From: Flaviaestuariibacter sp.
GTDB lineage: Bacteria; Bacteroidota; Bacteroidia; Chitinophagales; Chitinophagaceae
DNA length: 64,000 nt
Reading direction: 5' to 3'
Assembly: GCA_025963645.1 (NCBI GenBank)
Contig: JAOQAI010000013.1
Location: 62,001 to 126,000 of the forward strand
Both the position numbers and the translations under genes were made by a program. How positions within the stretch are numbered: the stretch's first letter is position 1; each line of letters opens with the position of its first letter. The notes below the pieces were generated by a model. The model did not search any database and was not told the origin of the DNA. It saw only the letters and a program-made list of their open reading frames with translations. This document shows, one piece after another, positions 1 to 7,340 of this stretch.

Positions 1-593
1 TGAGCTACCTTTTCCAGGGTTAAGTTATTTTCATGACGGGTATACTCCGTTATTTTAGCTACTAACTGGTCAATTGATCTGAAGTTGTAATGAAGAATGG
101 AAAGGTCTTCTTTTGCAGGTATGGTAAAATAGTTATCCGGAAATTCAGGCACATTGTGTATCTGGCTACCCCAATTGACTTTAGACCTCTGGAAAAATCT
201 AAGCTGATGATCGGGCCACCAGCCTGTATGCTTCGTCCATTTGCCGAAGTGGATATTCTTACGGGGTATTTTTACAGAATCGTATTTGTTTTCGCCGGCA
301 ATAGTGGCCAGCAATTGCGATAGCTGGGGAGTTAATCTTTCATCGGCATCCAGCAAAAGCACCCATTGGTTAGAGGCTTTTTGAATAGCGAAATTTCTCG
401 CGGGTTCTACATAGCTACAATCGTCAAAATAAAAGATAACAGCGCCTAAGCCTTTTGCAATCTCAACCGTTTTATCCGTTGAATGCATATCCACTACAAC
501 GATTTCATCTACGATATTCTTAGCCGATAAAATACAATCTTCGATAAAAGCTTCTTCGTTCTTTGTATTTATTACAAGGCTAATCTTTGGCAT
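1..593 (-). CDS. Family 2 glycosyltransferase, 3' part cut by window edge
   Basis: About 197 N-terminal residues are visible. The start ATG at 593 opens MPKISLVINTKNEE, the usual beta1 strand of a GT-A fold, followed by VVVDMHSTD near residue 32-40 and the metal-binding LLLDADE near 80-85. The pattern matches the WaaE/KdtX-like branch of GT2, which adds sugars to lipopolysaccharide core or surface glycans at the inner face of the membrane. This is known of the family; the acceptor here is unknown. The C-terminus lies beyond base 1. A perfect TACATTTG box ends 3 nt before the start. It is transcribed away from the other polysaccharide genes. Confidence 0.85.
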   Translation of the reverse strand, partial: MPKISLVINTKNEEAFIEDCILSAKNIVDEIVVVDMHSTDKTVEIAKGLGAVIFYFDDCSYVEPARNFAIQKASNQWVLLLDADERLTPQLSQLLATIAGENKYDSVKIPRKNIHFGKWTKHTGWWPDHQLRFFQRSKVNWGSQIHNVPEFPDNYFTIPAKEDLSILHYNFRSIDQLVAKITEYTRHENNLTLEKVA

Positions 594-596
594 CAA

Positions 597-604
597 CAAA
601 TGTA
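597..604 (-). promoter_or_regulatory. Bacteroidota -7 box, TACATTTG
   Basis: A perfect TAnnTTTG match on the minus strand, 3 nt upstream of the glycosyltransferase ATG at 593. The spacing predicts a transcript with almost no leader. No clear -33 TTTG was scored. Confidence 0.5.
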
Positions 605-697
605 ACGATTCAAAAATAAGGGCATATAATCTGAGAACAGGGTGACAAGGCTATTCCAATATGCTTACTACCTAACCACAAAGCCTGTAAGAATGAA

Positions 698-910
698 TTA
701 GGCTACTTCATCTCCGCGACGGTTATCATCACGCTGCTGGTCCGTGTTATAAATGCCACGCCCCCGGCTGCCTTTCCGGTAGCCATTGGCTACATCCTCT
801 GCTATCGTATCCCAAAAATCTTTACGCGGTTGTGCCGTGTTTTTAGTAAGCTTGCCACTTCCGGATCGGGAAGCGGGCTCTCTTCCGGGTTCACTGTTTC
901 TCTGTCTCAT
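698..910 (-). CDS. Small basic hydrophilic protein, unknown function
   Basis: A 70-residue protein starting at ATG 910. It is rich in Arg, Gly, Asp and Asn, has no signal peptide or membrane segment, and holds a central DFWDTIAEDVANGYRKGSRG stretch that looks more protein-like than the rest. The reading frame stays open further upstream, but the residues before 910 look like noncoding sequence. It lies divergent to the small gene at 1044 with 133 bp between them. No family recognised. It may be a conserved small Bacteroidota protein; the call rests on frame quality and position only. Confidence 0.45.
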   Translation of the reverse strand: MRQRNSEPGREPASRSGSGKLTKNTAQPRKDFWDTIAEDVANGYRKGSRGRGIYNTDQQRDDNRRGDEVA

Positions 911-1043
911 GCTTGGCTGTTTTATAATTTCATGCAACCTTAAAGTATGCCCAAATAAATGGCAGTGTTTCTCGCCATTCCCCTGTTCATGGCACCAATT
1001 TAGTGGCGTTGAATAATATTTTTTAACCAATAAACAGCCAGCT

Positions 1044-1232
1044 ATGAATGATAAGCAGCCACAAAGCGAAGAAACAAAACAATGGGGCGAAGAACTGCGG
1101 CAGGATGAGAACACACGGCAGCAGCCAGATCCTTTTAAAGAAGTGCAGCAGAATACCGGCGGGGAAAGGTCTCCGGAAGAAGAAGCCGAAGCAGAACAGC
1201 AATACAAAGAGGCCCTTACCGAAAGAGACTGA
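1044..1232 (+). CDS. Small acidic Gln/Glu-rich protein, unknown function
   Basis: A 62-residue, highly charged protein with no Cys, no signal sequence and no hydrophobic core, so it is probably disordered or helical in isolation. Composition is dominated by Glu, Gln and Lys/Arg. The ATG follows an A/T-rich stretch (TTGAATAATATTTTTT) that could hold the promoter shared with the divergent gene ending at 698. Bacteroidota genomes carry many such short acidic proteins without assigned function. A second frame is open over the same bases but has poorer composition. Confidence 0.5.
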   Translation: MNDKQPQSEETKQWGEELRQDENTRQQPDPFKEVQQNTGGERSPEEEAEAEQQYKEALTERD

Positions 1233-1280
1233 TGGAATGCCATGATCAAACCTTGGCGTTCCTTTTGCATTTTTGCAGCC

Positions 1281-2165
1281 ATGCTACGAACCCTGATCTA
1301 TTCCCTGAGTGTGCTCATCCTTTTAAGCTGCAACGATATAGACCGTGTTATCGGTCGCGACAAGCCCAAGGCCGTTTCCTATTCCTATAGCTGCCTGGAC
1401 AGCGCCATTGGCGGCGCCAACGTCAACAAGCGCCTCGATAAGGTCGGCGATCTCATTCGCGACATCGGTGTTTCGGAAAAATCCGTCACCGACGAAGTAC
1501 AGACCGAATACGGCACCATGTTTCACGACCAGATGACGAAGGATGGCACCTTCAAGCTTATAACGGATGGCGCTCTGCAACGGCAGCTGTCCAAAGCCCT
1601 CAATGATCTTTTAGCTAAGCGGGAAACGCCATCGAAAATTCAATACGCCGTATACGCTTTGGAGGATACGGTGGTCAATGCCTTTACGTTTGGTGGCCGC
1701 ATCTACGTTACCCGCGCCATGCTGCAGAAATGTGCGGGCAAAACCGATCTCCTTTACGCCATCCTCGGCCACGAGATCGGACATTCCGAAATGGGGCATA
1801 TCAAAGCCACCATCCAGGAACTCGAATTGTCAACAAAGATTTTTGGTGAGCAAAGCGGCAGCACTTTCTACCAAATCAAAAAGTTTCTCACCGCTTCCTC
1901 TAACCAAAAGAACGAGCTCGAAGCCGATTATTACGGTATCAACCTTACCAACGAACTGGGCTATGATGTTTGCACCGCCGTCGCCTTCTGGAAAGAAATG
2001 GCCAGCAATGAAAATGGCTACAATAAAGTGGAAGATTTCTTTCGTACCCATCCTTTTTCCAACCTGCGGGCCGAATGCCTCACGGCGCATATCCGCACTA
2101 ACTTCGGAAAAGCCTGCGGCAGCCTGGATAAGGACAGCACCCTTCCGCAGGTTAAGCAATGGTAA
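1281..2165 (+). CDS. M48-family metalloprotease lipoprotein
   Basis: Predicted zinc endopeptidase of 294 residues. The N-terminus is a lipoprotein signal with lipobox LLSC at about residue 14-17, so the enzyme should be anchored in an envelope membrane facing the periplasm. The M48 motif HEIGH sits near residue 163 and the third zinc ligand is likely in the NELEAD segment near 213. M48 lipoproteins such as BepA/LoiP act in outer-membrane protein quality control; that role is inferred. I chose ATG 1281 over the in-frame ATG 1242 because it starts the signal peptide directly and follows a CATTTTTG box by 5 nt. Confidence 0.85.
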   Translation: MLRTLIYSLSVLILLSCNDIDRVIGRDKPKAVSYSYSCLDSAIGGANVNKRLDKVGDLIRDIGVSEKSVTDEVQTEYGTMFHDQMTKDGTFKLITDGALQRQLSKALNDLLAKRETPSKIQYAVYALEDTVVNAFTFGGRIYVTRAMLQKCAGKTDLLYAILGHEIGHSEMGHIKATIQELELSTKIFGEQSGSTFYQIKKFLTASSNQKNELEADYYGINLTNELGYDVCTAVAFWKEMASNENGYNKVEDFFRTHPFSNLRAECLTAHIRTNFGKACGSLDKDSTLPQVKQW

Positions 2166-2222
2166 AAGGGATTAAAGTTTTTGTAAAAGGGAAACGCTAT
2201 TCCCGCAAAAGGCTTCCTATGC

Positions 2223-2230
2223 TACCTTTG
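2223..2230 (+). promoter_or_regulatory. Bacteroidota -7 box, TACCTTTG
   Basis: Perfect TAnnTTTG match 10 nt upstream of the ATG at 2241, in the gap after the M48 gene. It probably starts the transcript that continues into the glycosyltransferase genes. Confidence 0.5.
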
Positions 2231-2240
2231 CCCTCTTCTT

Positions 2241-2462
2241 ATGAAACGAGCCGCTGTTATATTGCTTTTCATTTTTTGCGTTTTGCTTTTCACTTCAAGC
2301 CCTGCTGAAGCACAATGCTCCATCTGCACCAAAACCGCGCAGCAGTTGGGCGAGAAGCCTGCAAGGGGTTTGAATGCGGGTATCATCTACCTTGCGTTTG
2401 CGCCGCTGGCTATTATTGGCATTGTGGGTTATCGCTGGTGGAAACGGAATGGGATAGAATAG
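2241..2462 (+). CDS. Small membrane protein with exported CxxC motif
   Basis: A 73-residue protein. Residues 1-24 form a signal peptide ending AEAQ. The mature part begins CSICTKTAQQLGEKPARGLN, which carries a CxxC pair, followed by one transmembrane helix (about 46-66) and a basic end (WWKRNG). The topology places the CxxC on the periplasmic side, so a redox or metal-binding role is possible but unproven. Similar short proteins are common in Bacteroidota and usually annotated as hypothetical. It lies 12 nt before the glycosyltransferase at 2475. Confidence 0.75.
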   Translation: MKRAAVILLFIFCVLLFTSSPAEAQCSICTKTAQQLGEKPARGLNAGIIYLAFAPLAIIGIVGYRWWKRNGIE

Positions 2463-2474
2463 TTACTTTGCAAT

Positions 2475-3458
2475 ATGCAAGGAATTTCAGTGGTTATTCC
2501 CAACTACAATGGCGTAAGCTTATTTCCCCATACGCTTCCTACGGTTTATGCCGCACTTCAATCCCTTCAGCTGCCCTGGGAAATTATAATTGTTGATGAT
2601 GCGTCAACCGATGGCTCTGTTGCTTTTTTACAAAGTCATCATTCCCAGGTGCAGATTATTACAAACAAAACAAACAGTGGGTTCTCCGCAAGTGTGAACA
2701 GGGGAGTTCAGGCGGCACAATATGCATTAGTGCTCTTGTTAAACAGCGATGTTAAGCTTACAGATGAGTATATCTATCGCCTTTTGCCCTACTTCGCCAA
2801 GCCTCATACTTTCGGTGTGATGGGGCGCATTATAGGCTGGGACGATGAGCTCATCCAGGATGGGGCTAAATACCCATATTTCCATGGTGTGAAGCTTAAA
2901 ACCTCCGGCAATTATATCCTGGAAGAAGAAGCAGCTATGAAAGATGGACTTTACTCCATGTACCTGTCTGGCGCAAATGCGCTGGTGCGCAGGCAAGCCT
3001 ACCTTTCCCTTGGCGGATTGAATGAGTTATTTTCCCCTTTTTATGTAGAAGATTATGAATTATCCTTACGGGCCTGGCGTTTTGGTTACGCCTGCTATTA
3101 TGAACACCAGGCGCTGTGCCGGCACAAAACCTCCACCACTATCCGTTCGAGCAACCGTAAGCAGGAAATAGAAACTATTTATAACCGTAATAAAATGTAT
3201 TTGCATGCTATACATCTCACTACAGGAAAAAGATATGCCTATTTTGTGCAGTTGATGCTGGAGGCCTTGGCCCGGTTTTTTACAGGACGATGGTCATACT
3301 TTCGCTCCCTTTTGCTATTTATCAACTCTTATGGTAAGGTCAGAAAAGCAAGAGCCAAATTACTGAAACACGCAGAAAATGGCAACTTCCTTTCGGTGCA
3401 GCAGGTGGTAGATTTAATTTTGAACTCAATAAAGAATAAAAGAATAATACGGTTTTAA
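2475..3458 (+). CDS. Family 2 glycosyltransferase (WcaA/rhamnosyltransferase type)
   Basis: A 327-residue inverting GT-A enzyme. It shows SVVIPNYNG at the N-terminus, IIVDDASTDGS near 38-48, the metal-site NSD near 92-94, and an acceptor-side block SPFYVEDYELSLRAWRFGY near 190-210 typical of rhamnosyl/galactofuranosyl-like GT2 proteins. It probably transfers a sugar from a nucleotide donor to a lipid-linked glycan at the cytoplasmic face. Its stop is 1 nt before the glf start, so the two are very likely co-transcribed. The donor sugar cannot be read from sequence; UDP-galactofuranose is plausible from the context. Confidence 0.87.
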   Translation: MQGISVVIPNYNGVSLFPHTLPTVYAALQSLQLPWEIIIVDDASTDGSVAFLQSHHSQVQIITNKTNSGFSASVNRGVQAAQYALVLLLNSDVKLTDEYIYRLLPYFAKPHTFGVMGRIIGWDDELIQDGAKYPYFHGVKLKTSGNYILEEEAAMKDGLYSMYLSGANALVRRQAYLSLGGLNELFSPFYVEDYELSLRAWRFGYACYYEHQALCRHKTSTTIRSSNRKQEIETIYNRNKMYLHAIHLTTGKRYAYFVQLMLEALARFFTGRWSYFRSLLLFINSYGKVRKARAKLLKHAENGNFLSVQQVVDLILNSIKNKRIIRF

Positions 3459-3459
3459 T

Positions 3460-4575
3460 ATGGCAGAATTCGATTACGTTATTGTAGGGGCCGGGCTTTT
3501 TGGCACTACGTTCGCACACCAGGCAAAAAAAGCAGGAAAGAAATGCCTTGTAATAGACAAGCGGTCACATATCGGCGGCAATATTTATTGTAAGGATGTA
3601 GATGGCATCAACGTGCATCAATACGGCGCCCATATCTTTCATACCAATGACAAAAACATTTGGAACTTCGTCAATTCATTTGTTGAATTCAATCGTTACA
3701 CCAATTCGCCGGTAGCAAATCATGAAGGCAAGCTGTATAACCTGCCCTTCAACATGAATACGTTTCATCAGCTTTGGGGTGTTATCTCACCACAGGAAGC
3801 ACAAGAAAAGATTGCCGAACAAATTGCTTCGCTGAATATAACAGAGCCGCAAAACCTGGAAGAGCAAGCGCTTAAACTTGTAGGCCCTGACATTTACGAA
3901 AAGCTGATAAAGGGCTATACGGAAAAACAATGGGGGCGCAAAGCCACGGAGTTGCCGGCTTTCATTATCAAACGCCTGCCGGTGCGCTTTACTTTCGACA
4001 ACAATTATTTCAATGACAAGTACCAGGGCATACCGATCGGCGGCTACAACAAATTGTCGGAAGGCTTATTAGAAGGGATTGAGGTAAGGTTGAATACCAA
4101 CTTTGGTGACGATGTGGCTTATTTTAAATCTCTTGGGGACAAGCTTGTTTATACCGGCCCGCTGGATGAATACTACAATTATCAATTTGGAGAGTTGGAG
4201 TATCGCAGCCTTCGCTTCGAGCACAAGCAATTAGAGATGGAGAATTACCAGGGTAATGCGGTGGTAAATTATACGGAGTCGCATATTCCTTATACCCGCA
4301 TCATCGAGCATAAGCATTTTGAGTTTGGTACACAACCACATACAGTAATTACATACGAATATCCGGCGACGTGGGAGAAAGGTATGGAGCCTTATTACCC
4401 AATGAATGATGAAAAGAACAACCGGCGCTTCAAAGAGTATACTGCATTGAGCGAAGGCGAAGCTAATGTGTTATTTGGCGGACGCCTCGCCGAGTATCGT
4501 TATTATGATATGCACCAGGTGATCGGGTCAGCTTTGGTAAAGGCAAAACAAGAGCTGCACGCAGCTGTTTCATGA
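3460..4575 (+). CDS. glf: UDP-galactopyranose mutase
   Basis: A 371-residue flavoenzyme that interconverts UDP-galactopyranose and UDP-galactofuranose. The FAD-binding GAGLFG lies near residues 10-15, then DKRSHIGGNIY, and QYGAHIFHT with the conserved His region. The C-terminal segment NVLFGGRLAEYRYYDMHQVI is the family signature. The length matches bacterial Glf (about 370-390). It lies between GT2 genes and overlaps the next one by 4 nt (ATGA), implying translational coupling. Its presence is the best evidence that this cluster builds a galactofuranose-containing polysaccharide. Confidence 0.95.
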   Translation: MAEFDYVIVGAGLFGTTFAHQAKKAGKKCLVIDKRSHIGGNIYCKDVDGINVHQYGAHIFHTNDKNIWNFVNSFVEFNRYTNSPVANHEGKLYNLPFNMNTFHQLWGVISPQEAQEKIAEQIASLNITEPQNLEEQALKLVGPDIYEKLIKGYTEKQWGRKATELPAFIIKRLPVRFTFDNNYFNDKYQGIPIGGYNKLSEGLLEGIEVRLNTNFGDDVAYFKSLGDKLVYTGPLDEYYNYQFGELEYRSLRFEHKQLEMENYQGNAVVNYTESHIPYTRIIEHKHFEFGTQPHTVITYEYPATWEKGMEPYYPMNDEKNNRRFKEYTALSEGEANVLFGGRLAEYRYYDMHQVIGSALVKAKQELHAAVS

Positions 4576-5459
4576 AAGTAGTTGCTGTTATTGTAACGTA
4601 TAACAGAATGGCGCTACTGCAGGAATGCATAGCTGCCGTCCAGGCGCAGAACCGCACACCCGATGCTATTATCGTCATTAACAACAGTTCTACGGATGGC
4701 ACAGAGCAATGGTTGCAAACGCAGCGATTAACGACTATTACACAGCCTAACCAGGGTGGTGCCTGGGGTTTTCATACCGGTATTAAAAAGGCGTATGATG
4801 AGGGAGCCGACTGGGTATGGGTAATGGATGATGACACCATCCCTTACCCTGAAACGCTGGAAGCATTGTTGGTTCCGGCGGCAGCTATTACCGGTGCGGG
4901 ATTTTTTTCCAGTAAAGCCGTATGGACCGATGGCGCGCCGCATGCCATGAACCTACCCGAGATAAGTGCTTTTGTAAGTGGCTACCCATTTAATTATTTT
5001 GATGGTTGTGGAGCCCAGTTAGTAAAGTCAGCCACCTTCGTGTCCTGCCTCATCTCAAGAGAAGCGATAAGGCGGGTAGGCTTGCCGCTAAAAGAATTTT
5101 TTATATGGACGGATGACCATGAATATACGGACCGCATCATCCGGGCAGGGCTACCAGGCTTCTACGTTTCGCGGAGCATGGCGCTGCATAAAACGCCTTC
5201 CAACCATGGATCTGATATTTATAAGGATGCCGCTAAGGATATTTGGAAATATAAGTTCGGCATCCGTAATGAGCTGTTTTACATCCGCAACCGCAAAGGC
5301 AATTTTAAATTTTGGAGGCTTGTACTCAAGCGCCTTTTTGTCTTTCCGTTCCGTATTTTAAAGAAAAGAAAAGAAGCCAAATGGTTAATGATCAAAACAC
5401 TTTGGTCCGCTACCTTCAGCGCTATCTCCTTCCACCCAAAGCCCGACCAGGTTTCCTGA
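4572..5459 (+). CDS. GT2 glycosyltransferase, probable galactofuranosyltransferase
   Basis: A 295-residue GT-A enzyme. It begins VVAVIVTYNRMALLQECI, has VINNSSTDGT, then WVWVMDDDTIP near residue 80-90 (the DDD metal site) and FFIWTDDHEYTDRI near 175-188, followed by an HKTP histidine. A DDD site with a later WxDDxE and a His is the arrangement known from the GlfT1/GlfT2 galactofuranosyltransferases of mycobacteria, so with glf directly upstream a UDP-Galf donor is likely. This is inference from motifs and context. It resembles the next gene closely, suggesting a tandem duplication. Confidence 0.82.
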   Translation: MKVVAVIVTYNRMALLQECIAAVQAQNRTPDAIIVINNSSTDGTEQWLQTQRLTTITQPNQGGAWGFHTGIKKAYDEGADWVWVMDDDTIPYPETLEALLVPAAAITGAGFFSSKAVWTDGAPHAMNLPEISAFVSGYPFNYFDGCGAQLVKSATFVSCLISREAIRRVGLPLKEFFIWTDDHEYTDRIIRAGLPGFYVSRSMALHKTPSNHGSDIYKDAAKDIWKYKFGIRNELFYIRNRKGNFKFWRLVLKRLFVFPFRILKKRKEAKWLMIKTLWSATFSAISFHPKPDQVS

Positions 5460-5519
5460 TTTGATTAGGCAGCCTTCAGGTGCTATCTTGTACGCCGGTA
5501 TTCAAAAAACCTATTTTTA

Positions 5520-6419
5520 ATGACTGTAGTAGCTCTCATTGTAACCTATAACCGGCTGCAGTTATTGCAAGAGTGCATACAAAGCATCCGGCTGCAATCG
5601 AGCCGAGTTTCACAGATAGTAGTGGTGAACAATAGTTCCACCGATGGCACAACAGAGTGGCTGCAATTACAACCAGATGTGCTAATGGTGCTTCAACCCA
5701 ATGGAGGGGGTTCTGCCGGTTTTCATCGGGGCATTAAAGAAGCGGTTGCGCTAAATCCCGATTGGATCTGGGTAATGGATGATGATACCATTCCTTCTCA
5801 GCGTGCCCTGGCAGCTTTGACATCAGTATTGGGCAAACTGGAGGATAAGCCTTTTACCACAGGCTTCCTATCCAGCAAAGTAGTATGGACGGATGGCGCC
5901 CAGCATAATAAGAACACAACTCCTTTTTTAAGTAAAGAAGCCCTAGGGATAGATGGTGTAAGAGCTATACGATCGGGCACATTTGTTTCCCTGCTGCTCT
6001 CCACTGCGGCTGTTCGAAAAGTGGGGCTGCCTTTAAAAGACTTTTTTATCTGGTATGATGATGTTGAATTTACAGAGCGCATTACTAAGAATGGCTTTAA
6101 AGGCTTTTTAGTGGAAGAAAGTATAGTAACCCATAAGACACCTGATAACTTGGTAAACACAATCTATTCCGATGATAAAAAAGCGGCCTGGAAGTATTTC
6201 TATGGCACCCGTAATTATTTGTATCTGCGTAAACAAAAGAAAGGTGCATTTATTTATTACGCCTATGTGCTGAAGAATTTTTTTTATGTTCCCCTGCTTC
6301 TTTTGAACAAGCGAAAAAATGCCCGGTGGCACTTTATTAAAATACTCTGGAAGGGCACGCTGGCATCATTAACGTTCCAGCCTCAAAAGGAGTTGCTGCC
6401 GGGTCAGGAAACCCGGTAA
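5520..6419 (+). CDS. GT2 glycosyltransferase, paralogue of the preceding gene
   Basis: A 299-residue enzyme with the same motif order as its upstream neighbour: VVALIVTYNRLQLLQECI, VVNNSSTDGT, WIWVMDDDTIP, and FFIWYDDVEFTERI followed by VTHKTPDN. The DDD and WxDDxE sites are intact. The pair probably adds successive or alternating galactofuranose (or similar) residues, as GlfT1 and GlfT2 do; that division of labour is inferred. A 60-nt gap separates it from the previous stop. The last 16 bases overlap the 3' end of the convergent meaB gene. Confidence 0.82.
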   Translation: MTVVALIVTYNRLQLLQECIQSIRLQSSRVSQIVVVNNSSTDGTTEWLQLQPDVLMVLQPNGGGSAGFHRGIKEAVALNPDWIWVMDDDTIPSQRALAALTSVLGKLEDKPFTTGFLSSKVVWTDGAQHNKNTTPFLSKEALGIDGVRAIRSGTFVSLLLSTAAVRKVGLPLKDFFIWYDDVEFTERITKNGFKGFLVEESIVTHKTPDNLVNTIYSDDKKAAWKYFYGTRNYLYLRKQKKGAFIYYAYVLKNFFYVPLLLLNKRKNARWHFIKILWKGTLASLTFQPQKELLPGQETR

Positions 6420-7312
6420 GGTAAGAGCAGCCGGTATAAATTAAATCCTTCATTGGTCGCGGCCTTTTCTATCTCCTTTTTGATAACGGCTTTATCAATG
6501 TTTTGCATTCGCTCTTTTTGAATAAGCTGGTACAATTTTTCAGTTAGCAACCAGCTCTTCTTTTCATTAGCTATCGGATCTTTTAAAATTTGTTCAATAG
6601 CTGTAACCAGTTCCCCTGTACCTTTTCCTTCCTGTGCCACTGTAGCAATGATAGGCAGCTCTCGTAGGCGATTAGAAAAAGCCGGCGCCAACATGCTTCG
6701 CAAATTCTTTACAAAAGCACTGGCATCCGGCCGGTCGCTTTTATTGACAACGAAAATATCGGCAATTTCCATCAGGCCGGCCTTCATCGTTTGTATCTCA
6801 TCACCGGCTTCGGGCACCAATACCACCACCGTTACATCAGCAAGTCCTGCGATCTCTATCTCGCTTTGTCCAACACCCACTGTCTCTACAATGATATAAT
6901 CATAAGCCGCCGCCTTTAGCAGGTCACTGATCTCGATGATCTTTGGATGAAGCCCGCCCATTGCACCCCGGGTAGCCAGTGAACGGATAAAGACGGAAGG
7001 ATGCGTGTACCACTGGCTCATGCGGATGCGGTCGCCAAGAAGGGCACCTAAATTAAAGGGCGAAGAAGGATCGACACATAATACGGCTACTTTGTTACCG
7101 GCATTCACTAACTCCCCGATCAATCTATCTGTCAGAGTGCTTTTGCCGGCGCCCGGGGGGCCGGTAATGCCAATGATCTTAGGCGTACCATTTAGGGGCA
7201 AGGCTTCCATGAAATCTTTATAACCGGGCTGCTCCGCTTCTACAAAAGAGATGCTGCGGGCCAATGCCTTCACATCGCCGCTTATCAATTGTCCTAACAG
7301 GGATTGCCACAT
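6404..7312 (-). CDS. meaB: MeaB/ArgK G3E-family GTPase, methylmalonyl-CoA mutase chaperone
   Basis: A 302-residue GTPase that protects and gates cofactor loading of B12-dependent methylmalonyl-CoA mutase. The P-loop GPPGAGKST is at residues 51-59; LCVDPSSPFN, ETVGVGQSE and the base-specificity motif NKSD follow in the expected order. ATG 7312 gives the usual N-terminus (MWQSLLGQLISGD); the longer in-frame start would add an unlikely leader. No mutase gene is in the window, so its partner lies elsewhere. It is divergent from the ligase gene at 7340 with a 27-bp gap that must hold both promoters. Confidence 0.92.
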   Translation of the reverse strand: MWQSLLGQLISGDVKALARSISFVEAEQPGYKDFMEALPLNGTPKIIGITGPPGAGKSTLTDRLIGELVNAGNKVAVLCVDPSSPFNLGALLGDRIRMSQWYTHPSVFIRSLATRGAMGGLHPKIIEISDLLKAAAYDYIIVETVGVGQSEIEIAGLADVTVVVLVPEAGDEIQTMKAGLMEIADIFVVNKSDRPDASAFVKNLRSMLAPAFSNRLRELPIIATVAQEGKGTGELVTAIEQILKDPIANEKKSWLLTEKLYQLIQKERMQNIDKAVIKKEIEKAATNEGFNLYRLLLPYRVS

Positions 7313-7332
7313 GAAAAAGATTTGTACGTTTA

Positions 7333-7340
7333 CAAAAGTA
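7333..7340 (-). promoter_or_regulatory. Bacteroidota -7 box for meaB, TACTTTTG
   Basis: Perfect TAnnTTTG on the minus strand, 20 nt upstream of the meaB ATG. It overlaps the first base of the divergent gene starting at 7340. That gene has its own near-match TACGTTTA at 7325-7332, so the two promoters face each other within about 16 bp. Confidence 0.5.

Noticed and set aside
786-1016. A 76-codon plus-strand frame near the left end
   Set aside because: It overlaps the better small minus-strand gene and the divergent promoter region; its sequence looks like reversed coding.
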